This document shows, piece after piece, positions 30,307 to 40,329 of a DNA stretch of 64,000 bases. This stretch comes from Adineta vaga (taxonomy: Eukaryota > Rotifera). The notes under the pieces were generated by a model. That model was not told the origin of the DNA, searched no databases, and saw only the letters and a list, made by a program, of their open reading frames with translations. The number at the start of each line of letters is the position of its first letter. Positions within the stretch are counted from its first letter, which is position 1. Position numbers and translations under genes: made by a program. The DNA lies in NCBI GenBank assembly GCA_021613535.1, contig CP075492.1:5208001-5272000 (forward strand), read 5' to 3'.

Positions 30307-31906
30307 CTAAGATACGTGAAGAACAGTTTGCATTAATGGAGTAATCTGATCTACAATATCAGATATCATTAGTTGATTTCGTAAAACTTCTCGCATTTCT
30401 TTTATCATCGATTGTGATTGAAAAATAACTTGAATCAATTGAACAAACTGTTTCTGTGCTATTGCTTCACCTTGTTTATTCACCATATAGTTCCAAAGAA
30501 TCGTTGTATAACGAAACTGTATTTGATACACAGCGAGTGGATCTTTGAGTAACGGTTCCTCGTCACTCATTGAAAGTCCTTGAGAAAATAAAAGAACAAT
30601 GAGGAGAAGAGATATAAATATTGGATCTTGATCTGTAATATGAACAAGTGAAACAACTATATCAATGAATGATTGATGCATATCAGACGGTGCTCCACAT
30701 AATTGGAAAAAATAACGATGCTTTATTCGTTCTTCACATTCTTCAGTTGCACAACAATCGTTTGTTGATTTATAATTGTAACATTTACAAAATGGGTAAA
30801 GAGAAAACATATTGTATTTGATTAAGATTAATCGATCATCGACATGTAAATTTTCGAATTCATCCAAATGACGAAAAAAATTGATATATCGCAATCCAAT
30901 TCCATCAGCGAATTGTGACCATGTTATAAGGGCAGAAGTAAGATTTGTAAAGTCGAAAACATCAATACATCGTACCGTTGGCAAGCACATATAGAATGTA
31001 AATGACGATTGAATATTTTGAATTGTCAACCAATCATCAATTGAAAATATATCAATCAACATATTATCCGATGCATTAAACAACAAATTCTCATCACTTT
31101 CGTTTATGTTCATCAATAACTACAAAATACAATCAAACAATCAATTTCATTTTACAATAATAACAACAACAATATTCACTTGATCGATTTCATCCAGTGT
31201 TTCTGTTTGCTGATCAGGATTCGATGAAGAATTCATTGTCATGGTTTGATTTTCTTCCATTTTCTTCCTTCTCTCTTGCTTTTGTTCTTCGCTCATTACA
31301 AAATCTCTTCGCATTCCCATCGCTAAACATTTGTTCAATCGACATCGTGTACATTTACGTCGCACTTCATGTCCAATTGAACACTGACCTTGTCCTGTCA
31401 CACATCGAATCTTTGCCTACACAACACACAAATATTCACATCAAATGTAAGTAAAAGAAGAAAAGAAAAACAAACCGTCGGTTGATGAGCATTTCGACGA
31501 AAGAATGCCTTGCATGAACTACAAGAGACCGCATCATAGTTATACCCAATGGCACGATCGCCACATATCACACAGACTAAATCAATTGATTTCTTTCGAA
31601 TTTGATTTGTTTTGGGCTTTTTCGGTCGTGGTAAATCCAGTGCATCTTTATAGAGTAGATCATTGTTTGAATTCTACAAAGAAATAGTTCTATAGTATCT
31701 GGTTAACAATATATAGTCAGACAAACCGATTCGAATAGTTTATTGGGAGTGGCCATATTCATGCCATTGTCAGTTGTGAGTAGTGACGATGATTGTTGAT
31801 TGGTGTCCAAATCGATGACATGTGTATTTAAAGATTTATTGAATGTAATTTGTCGAATGAGATCTTCATTCGATGTAACAATGATCAATTTTGTTCGAGT
31901 GGCCAT
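30307..31906 (-). CDS. Nuclear receptor, NR1-type (copy 1 of a tandem pair)
   Basis: Four exons (31906-31727, 31673-31476, 31416-31180, 31119-30307), all joined in phase 0, give 475 residues. A short N-terminal region is followed by the two-zinc DNA-binding domain: CVICGDRAIGYNYDAVSCSS, CKAFFRRNAHQ, then KIRCVTGQGQC...RRKCTRCRLNKCLAMGMRRD. The N-terminal half (GYNYDAVSC, AFFRRNA) and RRDFVMSEEQK resemble the NR1I/NR1J group (vitamin D receptor, DHR96, DAF-12). The P-box is CSSCKAFFRR rather than the usual CEGCK. The ligand-binding domain keeps WSQFADGIGLRYINFFRHLD and DDRLILIKYNMF (helices 3-5 signature). The C-terminal helix 12 (PLMQTVLHVS) lacks the typical acidic activation motif. The ATG at 31906 matches that of copy 2; another ATG at 31927 is possible. 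Introns with GTTTGT donors are shared with copy 2. Confidence 0.85.
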
Positions 31907-32456
31907 TGTTTTTTTTCGATGTTGCATCTACCTTTGAGCTGAGTGAAAACAAAATGAAAGTAATAACGGGTTGTTTTTCTCTTTGGGTAGCAGAAAAAAA
32001 AGAGCGTAAAATACGTGAATGTAACACATTTAGAAAATGACTCATGACCGTGACGAATTTTCATACTGTTTTTGCAAACAACATCTTATTTATTAGTGTA
32101 GACTAGAGAATACACGCCTTTCTTTTTGTTAACAGAATCTGTTTAACGAATTCTCGTGTTCCTAAAACAGGAAATATTTCATAATATATATTTCATGTTC
32201 TCGGATGTCTTGAGTACGTTTTAATTCTTGATTTTGTCTAATATTTTTATATGAAGTAAGAGGATACATATATACACGCAAATCTATAGCAACTATGCAG
32301 AGAGAATAGCATTAAAAAAATAAATATACACTGTATGTATTGAAGCATAACGAAAAACAAAGACGAAAAAGTATTGAATAGTTGAGATACTTTGTTGTAT
32401 ATATTGCGTGCATTTGTGTATACACGTGTTAAACAAATTTTTAAAGGGCGTGTATA
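31907..32456. other. Divergent intergenic region (nuclear receptor / small membrane protein)
   Basis: The receptor (minus) and the small gene (plus) face away from each other across about 550 bp, probably a shared promoter region. The second copy has the same head-to-head arrangement across about 605 bp (34515-35119). No individual motif is singled out. Confidence 0.4.
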
Positions 32457-32725
32457 ATGTCTTCTCTATTCACAAATCTTCGTTTATTCTCACGTTATCC
32501 AACATTTATTTATGCTTCACGTCTGAATGCAAAAATGGTTTCATCAAAAACAAATCCACCTCGAGATCTTGCCAGATCTATAGTCAAAAGTATTGGAAAC
32601 CTGCTGCTCTAGTAGTTGGCCTTGATGGATTAATCACTTTATTGCAAATGTCAAGAAAAGAGGAACAACTTATCGTACATAGTGTTGACAAAAAACCTCA
32701 TCCATCATTGGCACCTTCAAAATAA
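32457..32725 (+). pseudogene. Small single-pass membrane protein, copy 1, frameshifted
   Basis: The ATG at 32457 opens MSSLFTNLRLFSRYPTFIYA, close to copy 2 (MSFLYMNLRLFSRRAKFIDT), but the frame stops at TAG about 51 codons on (KSIGNLLL). In the next frame KYWKPAALVVGLDGLITLLQ and MSRKEEQLIVHSVDKKPHPS line up with the rest of copy 2. The break is at about 32575-32590, where copy 1 has two more bases than copy 2. Either it is a pseudogene or the assembly has an indel. The basic, hydroxyl-rich start suggests a mitochondrial targeting peptide followed by one membrane helix. Family unknown. Confidence 0.55.
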
Positions 32726-32914
32726 TCTTTTCCTTTTTTGTTATTGAATATTCTCGCGATAATTAACTGATAACAAGATATTCAAGCATATATATTGAAA
32801 TAAAACACAGATTACAATCTAAAACTAAAGGAGTCCTTCTATATTAGTCTATCCTTTCGAATTTCGAATGATATAGAAATCTTTGTTTAAATGTAGAAAA
32901 ATCAGGTCATAAAC

Positions 32915-34514
32915 TTAAGATATATGAAGAACAGTTTGCATTAATGGCGCAATTTTATCCACAATTTCCGATGTGATTAGTTTAGTTTGTAAAATCTCTC
33001 GAGCTTGTTTAACTGTCGATTGGATTTGTAAAATTACTTGAATTAATTGAACAAACTGTTTCTGTGCTATTGCTTCACCTTGTTTATTCACCATATAGTT
33101 CCAGAGAATCGTTGTATAACGCGATTGCACATCATGTATAGTCTGTGCATCTTTATATGCTGGTTCATCTTCACACATTGACAAACCACGAGAAAATAAA
33201 AGAACAATTATAATAAGAGATAAAAATATTGGATCTTGATCTGTAATATGCACAAGTGCACCAACAATATTTGTAAATGATTGACGTATATCCCAGGATA
33301 ATTCACATAATTGAAAAAAAATACGTTGTTTTTCTCCTTGCTCACACTCGTTCAACGAACAGCAATCGTTTGTTGCATTATAATTGTAGCATTTACAAAA
33401 TGGGTAAAGAGAAAACATATTGTATTTGATTAAGATTAATCGATCATCGACATGTAAATTTTCGAATTCATCCAAATGACGAAAAAAATTAATAAAACAT
33501 AATCCAACTTCACTGCTGAATCGTGACCAAGAAATGAGAGCTGATGAACGATCTGTCAAATCGTAAAAACTAGTACATTGTACATCTGGGTGATGGAAGT
33601 AAGATTTAAATGATGATTGAATATTTTGAATTGTAAACCAATCATCAATTGGAAATATATCAATCAACATATTGTCCGATGCATTAAACAACAAATTCTC
33701 ATCACTTTCGTTTATGTTCATCAATAACTACAAAATACAATCAAACAATCAATTTCATTTTACAATAATAACAACAACAATATTCACTTGATCGATTTCA
33801 TCCAGTGTTTCTGTTTGCTGATCAGGATTCGATGAAGAATTCATTGTCATGGTTTGATTTTCTTCCATTTTCTTCCTTCTCTCTTGCTTTTGTTCTTCGC
33901 TCATTACAAAATCTCTTCGCATTCCCATCGCTAAACATTTGTTCAATCGACATCGTGTACATTTACGTCGCACTTCATTTCCAACTGAACACTGACCTTG
34001 TCCTGTCACACATCGAATCTTTGCCTACACAACACACAAATATTCACATCAAATGTAAGTAAAAGAAGAAAAGAAAAACAAACCGTCGGTTGATGAGCAT
34101 TTCGACGAAAGAACGCTTTGCATGAGTTACAAGAGAGTGCATCATAGTTATAACCAATGGCACGATCACCACATATCACACAGACTAAATCAATTGATTT
34201 CTTTCGAATTTGATTTGTTTTGGGCTTTTTCGGTCGTGGTAAATCCAGTGCATCTTTATAGAGTAGATCATTGTTTGAATTCTACAAAGAAATAGTTCTA
34301 TAGTATCTGGTTAACAATATATAGTCAGACAAACCGATTCGAATAGTTTATCGAGAATGGTCATATTCATGTCATTGCCAGTGGTGAGTAGTGACGATGA
34401 TTGCTGATTGTTGTCCAAATCGATGATATGTGTATTTAAAGATTTATTGAATGTAATTTGTCGAATGAGATCTTCATTCGATGTAACAATAATCAATTTT
34501 GTTTGACCAGCCAT
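32915..34514 (-). CDS. Nuclear receptor, NR1-type (copy 2 of a tandem pair)
   Basis: Same four-exon structure and exact length (475 residues) as copy 1; every exon boundary is offset by 2,608 bp. The DNA-binding domain is almost identical (GQCSVGNEVRRKCTRCRLNK versus GQCSIGHE...). The ligand-binding domain has diverged in patches: the first third (SSFKSYFHHPDVQCTSFYDL) and the region around CSLNECEQGEKQRIFFQLCE differ clearly. Blocks such as INFFRHLDEFENLHVDDRLI and YTTILWNYMVNKQGEAIAQK are identical. The P-box is CNSCKAFFRR by my reading of 34112-34145 (copy 1 has CSSCKAFFRR). Helix 12 (PLMQTVLHIS) is again non-canonical. It probably binds DNA like copy 1 but may sense another ligand (inference). 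Confidence 0.85.
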
Positions 34515-35119
34515 TATTTCTGTTGTACTTGAATATGAACGTGAAATACAAGTAACGACAAAATAGTTTCAACGAGTAAGAAAAAAACAAAATGAAAGCA
34601 AAATCGTGTTATTCTTTTCTTTTAGTAACAGAACGAAGAAAAAAAAAGAAATGCAACGTCGACGTATGCGTCATAATTGACATGATTCATATACAGGTAG
34701 CAGTTACTTGTGTTGCAAATAATATTCAATATAACACAAACTAGAACTGTTTGTTATTGAACAATACATGGAGTTGTAAAAACCTATGATAAATTTATTG
34801 CATATAATTTATATTAATATTAAACATATTGACAGATATAATCTACAATGGTTTTAGTCAAGTAATCATTGGATGCATGAAAAGAGGAATAGTACAATAG
34901 TTATACTCCATTACAGGTGTATTTTCGATAGAGATTTTATCTACTATTAGTCTTTATACTGAAAAAATAACAGCACAACATAAACATCTATTTAATGTAA
35001 TGAATCATGATGTAATAGCTAATAAGATAACGAAGTCTTGATATATTATATCATATATTTTTATTCAGATACTTCAAGATATAAACATATATTCTACATC
35101 TTCTAAGGAAGAAAGTATA

Positions 35120-35416
35120 ATGTCTTTTTTATACATGAATCTTCGTTTATTCTCTCGTCGTGCTAAATTTATTGATACATCGCATCAAAAGACTACTGGA
35201 ACAACTTCAACAAAATCAAATTTACCACAAGATTTAACAAAATTTAAGGGAAAATATTGGAGAGTCGGTATTCTACCTGTTGGTATTATTGGATTCCTTG
35301 CTATCTTACAAATGACAAGAGACCATGAATTACGTATTGGACATAATATGAATAATAATCCACATTCGGAAGAACTATACTCAAAAGAAGTTCTTACTTT
35401 TTTATTTTCTACATGA
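35120..35416 (+). CDS. Small single-pass membrane protein, copy 2
   Basis: 98 residues, ATG at 35120. The N-terminus is basic and hydroxyl-rich without acids (MNLRLFSRRAKFIDTSHQKT), like a mitochondrial presequence. One hydrophobic segment follows (WRVGILPVGIIGFLAILQM), then a polar tail (RDHELRIGHNMNNNPHSEEL). The paralogue at 32457 shares the layout, KYW motif and LQM(S/T)R end, which supports real coding. Size and layout recall small accessory subunits of the inner mitochondrial membrane, but I cannot name the family. It is head-to-head with nuclear receptor copy 2. Confidence 0.6.
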   Translation: MSFLYMNLRLFSRRAKFIDTSHQKTTGTTSTKSNLPQDLTKFKGKYWRVGILPVGIIGFLAILQMTRDHELRIGHNMNNNPHSEELYSKEVLTFLFST

Positions 35417-35451
35417 TCATTTTTTAAAATTTTTGTTTTTAATGTAATAAA

Positions 35452-35478
35452 GGTGGGTGTGGGTGTGGGTGTGGGTGA
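35452..35478 (+). repeat. Interstitial telomere-like repeat (TGTGGG)n
   Basis: About four units of GTGGGT/TGTGGG (GGTGGGTGTGGGTGTGGG and on) in otherwise AT-rich DNA, just past the end of the duplicated nuclear receptor/small gene unit. From memory, TGTGGG is the telomeric repeat reported for bdelloid rotifers. Confidence 0.65.
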
Positions 35479-36367
35479 GAAAAAAATTAGAATCGTTTCC
35501 TCCTATATAAAGTTGTTAGATCAATTGGTCTCACCTTTGGCACACGCAGAAAATATTTGTCTTCCATAGTCGAGGGTAAAGTGAGTCGGCACGACGAGCG
35601 TTAGTTGTTGTACATCTCCTTTCAGTTCAAAAAGACAATCTTATTAAAACAATTTAGTCATTGTTTCACCTTATTTTTGGATGCGTTTGATAAACGGGGC
35701 TGGGATGCATCAAATATTTCATTTTAAATACGTTTCACTATTTCAATTCTTTTTACCACAATTAACAAAGTAAAGATTATCGCGAATCTGTATTTTTCTT
35801 ATCTTCTAATAAATCAAGAAAAGAATTTATCAAAATAACCGATATACTCGACAGAAGCATTATACGGATTTTTACAAATCAACTGCTAGTGCGACACAGA
35901 GCACAGAATCTGTCGATAAAATGAGAAATTCTTTTTGAAATTTTCCTTGTGCGATTGTATGCGGATGGATTCGATATCTCCCCGGTGACAGGTGCCAATA
36001 CTCAATTCATAACGGTAAAAGATTTAGCTGACCAAAGACCATTAAAATGATAGATATTTTTTCAACAAAAATGATCTATAGTATGATAATATGATACCAC
36101 ACGCATGGACTAGAAAATATCGAATCAAATTCAGAATTTCCAGTCAAAAACAGAGAATAAGATTCGTCTGGAAAAGTCAAGTCCTTACCTACACAACATA
36201 AACTTTTAATAATAAAAAAAAACATTTTCTTTTCTAACATTTTTGAAAGATAATTACATAAGTAGTCTATCAGATGCGAATATAGGGAAGAAGTTGTTGC
36301 AGTAAAAACTATTCTTCTTTTATTCATCAAAAGTATCATAATTGTTAGTATAGAAATTTTCTTAGAT
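35479..36367. other. Intergenic, nothing recognised
   Basis: Between the telomere-like repeat and the GPCR. An 87-codon minus-strand frame (36076-36339) looks like chance. No RNA gene or clear repeat. Confidence 0.4.
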
Positions 36368-37486
36368 ATGTCTTCGTCAATGACTGCTTTCTTGGCTACT
36401 GCTCAACAAATTACCATTCGATATATTGAATCAAGTGTATTCGTACTTGGTGTTATTGGCTCTTTATTAAATCTAATACTTTTCTCTCGACGTCAGTTAC
36501 GAATGAATTCTTGTTGTTCGTGTAAGTATTTCACAGACAGCACTTGATAAACGTACAATAAAAGCAGAAATTCTAATTTTTAATTCATAGATTTCTTTAC
36601 ATCATCGTTAGCAGCCCTTGTTTTACTTTCTATGGGTATTATACCACTAATTTATGCTCAATTCTATTCGCCAAATCCCTACTTTTCGATAAATGGATTT
36701 TGTAAAATCCGTGCGTATGTAAATCAAGTGAGTGCAATGTCATGCCGATGGTTATTAACAATGGCTAGTATAGATCGTTGTGCTGCATGTACAACAAATG
36801 TTAATATTCGTCGTTTATGTTCAGTTAAGATAGCTCGCCGAATAGCTATCGTGCTTGTGATCATATGGATGATATTACCTATACATACTCTTATCTTTTT
36901 CAATATTTTACCACCAAGTAATATTGCATGTAGAATAACAAACAATGACATGGCTATGTATCATGCAATTTATACAATTGTTATGGGTGGTACATTACCC
37001 GTATTAATAATGTTGATATGCACTGTGTTTATATGGAGGAATCTAAAGAAGAAAAATCAACGTCGTGCAGTGATCAATGTAGTTCAAGTAACACGTCGAA
37101 CAGATAAACGTGATCAACAAATAGTTGTGATTCTATTAGCACAAGTGACTATTTTTGTCGTATCAACAATTCCATTCATGGCAAATAATCTGTATAGTGC
37201 AGTAACTCGTAGTGTTCCAAATAAATCAGCAGATCGCATAGCTATTGAAAGTTTCCTGCAAGTCATTACTGAATTGTTTGTTTATATTTTTCCTGCGGTA
37301 TCATTCTATTCTAATACTTTAGTATCGCGAACATTTCGAAAAGAATTAATCAAAATGACGGAATGGTTTCGTTTATTTCATGGTCGAAAACAACGTCATA
37401 TCCATCCAAACACTCAAACTCGAACGAATGAGATTCTATTAAATACAATGAACAATCGTACTTCTCCAGCAATCATCAATCAATAA
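36368..37486 (+). CDS. Rhodopsin-like GPCR (bdelloid-type, peptide-receptor-like)
   Basis: Two exons (36368-36521, 36591-37486), split inside codon CSC-Y with GTAAGT...CATAG, give 349 residues. Seven hydrophobic segments can be traced: FVLGVIGSLLNLILF (TM1, with N), SSLAALVLLSMGIIPLIYA (TM2), MSCRWLLTMASIDRC (TM3, DRC in place of DRY), IAIVLVIIWMILPIHTLIFF (TM4), IVMGGTLPVLIMLICTVFIW (TM5), IVVILLAQVTIFVVSTIPFM (TM6), LQVITELFVYIFPAVSFYSN (TM7). The extracellular cysteines (GFCKIR and NIACR) can form the usual disulfide. A Ser/Thr/Asn-rich cytoplasmic tail follows FRKELIK. The ligand is unknown. Relatives in this window are 50780-51667 (intact) and the relics at 24424, 26199 and 53350. Confidence 0.85.
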
Positions 37487-37790
37487 GAAAGAACAAAGAA
37501 CTGAATATGATCTTTGTTGTATGTAGATGTGTTTCGTCTTAATCTGTTCTCTCTTCACTATGAAAAATGCATATTATATTCACTGAAATAAAGAATCGAT
37601 GCTTGAATAAAACCACTAAATAAAACACTCTAAAGCATTATGTGCTAATTTTATTATTTGTCTTCTTTGTTTCTAACACTGTACCTATAATGCAAATGTC
37701 AAAAGAGATTATCATGTTTTGTTATTATCGATTTAGAAAAAAGGTTATAAAAAAAAACTCTTCACTATACGATAGGTATCAGTACAAAAT

Positions 37791-40150
37791 ATGGCGTTAA
37801 CAACGTTGAGTGTGGTCGATTATATTCTATTAGTTTTATTATTACTTGCTTCAGCTATTATTGGTGCTATCTTTGGATTTTTTAAATCAAAGAAAAATTC
37901 AGCTAAAGAGTTTCTTCTTGGTAAGGAAGAAACATACGGATAGTAGTTACAATGATACTATGCATCTAGGTTTTTCTAGCTGATGGTGGTATGCGAGTAT
38001 TTCCTACAGCTTTGAGTATTATGGTTTCATTCATTTCGGCTATTACTTTTCTTGGTACTCCTGTCGAAGTTTATATGTATGGAACTATGTTTTGGTATCA
38101 AGGTAAATACACGCACAATAATACACAACGTTATGTAATATGATTATTTGTCGTCGTATAGCTGCAGCATGGTCAACTGCATCATTGATAGCAGCATTTG
38201 TGTTCATGCCAAAATTTCGTGAAATGTATTTCACTAGTGCTTATGAAGTAAGCTTTATTGAGAAAAAAAAATCCCAAGGAACTAGTTCGGAAAGGATCAT
38301 AAATAAATAAAAGTATTTAGAGAAACGTTTTGATCGAACCGTTCGTATATCTGCTTCGATGGTATTTTCCGTCTATATGGTATGATGAAAAACCTTAGAC
38401 TCGATTCTTATATTTCACATTTTGAGTGTCATATATAGCTCGTCTTCATGGCTCTGGTACTCTACGCACCCGCGCTAGCACTCAGTCAAAGTATGTGATA
38501 AAACAATAAACAATTTGCTTGTGACTTGATTAACGTTTGATTTTTATATATAGCAACTGGATTGAATATTTGGTTATCAGTGATTTCAATCGGTGTTATC
38601 TGTACTTTCTATTCATCAGTAGTAAGTTGATTTGCTCCTTAACAAATGCCTTCTCGACATCTATGACTTTTTGAGGGTGGAATGAAAGCAGTAATCTGGA
38701 CTGATGTTCTTCAAGCAGCAATTATGTTTGTTGGTATATTATCTGCTATTATTCAAGGTCAGTAACTATGTTTCATCGTGATGATGTAATATATTAAATG
38801 TATTTTTATTGTAAATTTAGGTCTTATTGAGGTTGGAGGTTTCAAGAATGTATTCACAATTGCTTCTCGCGGTAATCGATTTGAATTTAATAAGTAACTA
38901 TTTTTCTTAGTCGACGCATATATACATATTTTTTTTCTTCATCTATCTAGTGTGAGTTTTGATCCTCGTACTCGTCATACCATTTGGACTTTCTTTCTTG
39001 GCAGTACTTTAAATACCTTGAGTATTTATGGTTTTAATCAAACACAAATTCAACGATACATGTGCGTTCGAACAACAAGAGGAGCACAGCAAGCTTTGAT
39101 TATTAATGCCATCGGAGTCGCATCTATTATTTTTCTCACTGGTTTTATGGGTATTATTCTCTATGCTTTCTATGTTAATTGTGATCCATATACAGCTAAA
39201 TTAGTTAGTGGTAGTGATCAAATATTTCCATATTTTGTCATGGAAGTACTAAGCAGTAAAAAAGGTCTACCTGGTATTTTTCTTGCTTGTATTTTTTCGG
39301 GTTCATTATCATCGATCTCATCTGGATTAAATAGTTTAGCTGCTGTTCTTATCGAAGATGTATATAAAGGTTTACTTGGACGACAGCTAACCGATGAACG
39401 TCAAGGCTATGTAGCCAAGATATGTTCCGTTTTACTTGGTGCAGTCGTGATGCTACTTACGTATGTTGTGAGTTATTTAGGCTCATTAATCAATGCTGCT
39501 CTGTCACTCTCTGGGATTCTTTCTGCACCAATCATGGGTGTATTTCTTCTTGGTTTCTTCTTTCCTCGTGCCAATCGACGTGGAGCTTTGATTGGTTTTT
39601 TCACTGGTTTATCATTTGTCATGTGGATATTTATTGGTGCACAACTAACCAAAAATCAACGTATCAATCTTCAACTTCCATTATCTGTCGAAGGTTGCAA
39701 ACATCTAAATGTAACAACTCAAATGTTATTTAATACGACAATTCCGACTAGCTCTAATCCATTGTTAGGTCTTTATTCGGTCAGCTATTTATGGTATACA
39801 TTAATATCTGTTAGTACAGTTTTAATCGTTGGTTTGATCGTCTCTTATCTTACGGGTCCATTAAAACCATATGAAGTTGATCCTCGATTGCTCATACGTG
39901 TAAGTGATGTATTTGGTTGCAAATGCTTTCGTTCCAATGTTACTTACGATTTTCATCAAAAAGATAAAGTAAGCAATGTATATCTTTTCGCTTTTTTTCT
40001 GCACACTAATATTCAACCAACATTCTATAGGGAAACAATATTGTACAATCAACAGTAGATCTACCAACTAGCAAACGAACATCATTGAATCTGGTCGAAT
40101 CGCAAACTGTAGACGAGAAACACAATGATCTATGGACAATAACATCTTGA
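37791..40150 (+). CDS. SLC5A-like: Sodium:solute symporter, SLC5 family (monocarboxylate/multivitamin type)
   Basis: About ten exons separated by introns of 45-75 bp. The start at 37791 (MALTTLSVVDYILLVLLLLA) opens TM1. Next come FLLGDGGMRVFPTALSIMVS and FISAITFLGTPVEVYMYGTM, matching the SLC5A6/A8/A12 pattern LPxxLSxxxSFxSAxTxLGTPAE. Later exons carry VICTFYSSVGGMKAVIWTDV (the classical Na+-symporter signature), NQTQIQRYMCVRTTRGAQQA and GIFLACIFSGSLSSISSGLN. The last coding piece, after a GTAAGC...TATAG intron, ends DLWTITS and TGA at 40148-40150. Members use the Na+ gradient to import monocarboxylates, biotin/pantothenate or iodide across the plasma membrane; which one applies here cannot be told. 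Confidence 0.85.
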
Positions 40151-40329
40151 TAACCACTCCATTTCAAATATTTTTTAATTATAAGTAGCTTTAAAGTACA
40201 TTCAACAGTTTTATCGGTTGATTTGCATTAAATAATAAATTAATAAATATACTTTCCTTTATATGATAAAAGCTTTTTTCAAATGACTTTATTCTATTAG
40301 AAACTGTAAAAGATGAACAAATCTGTTAA

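Noticed and set aside
36076-36339. 87-codon minus-strand frame upstream of the GPCR
   Set aside because: No recognisable motif, runs of Phe/Ile/Ser from AT-rich sequence, no conserved neighbour.
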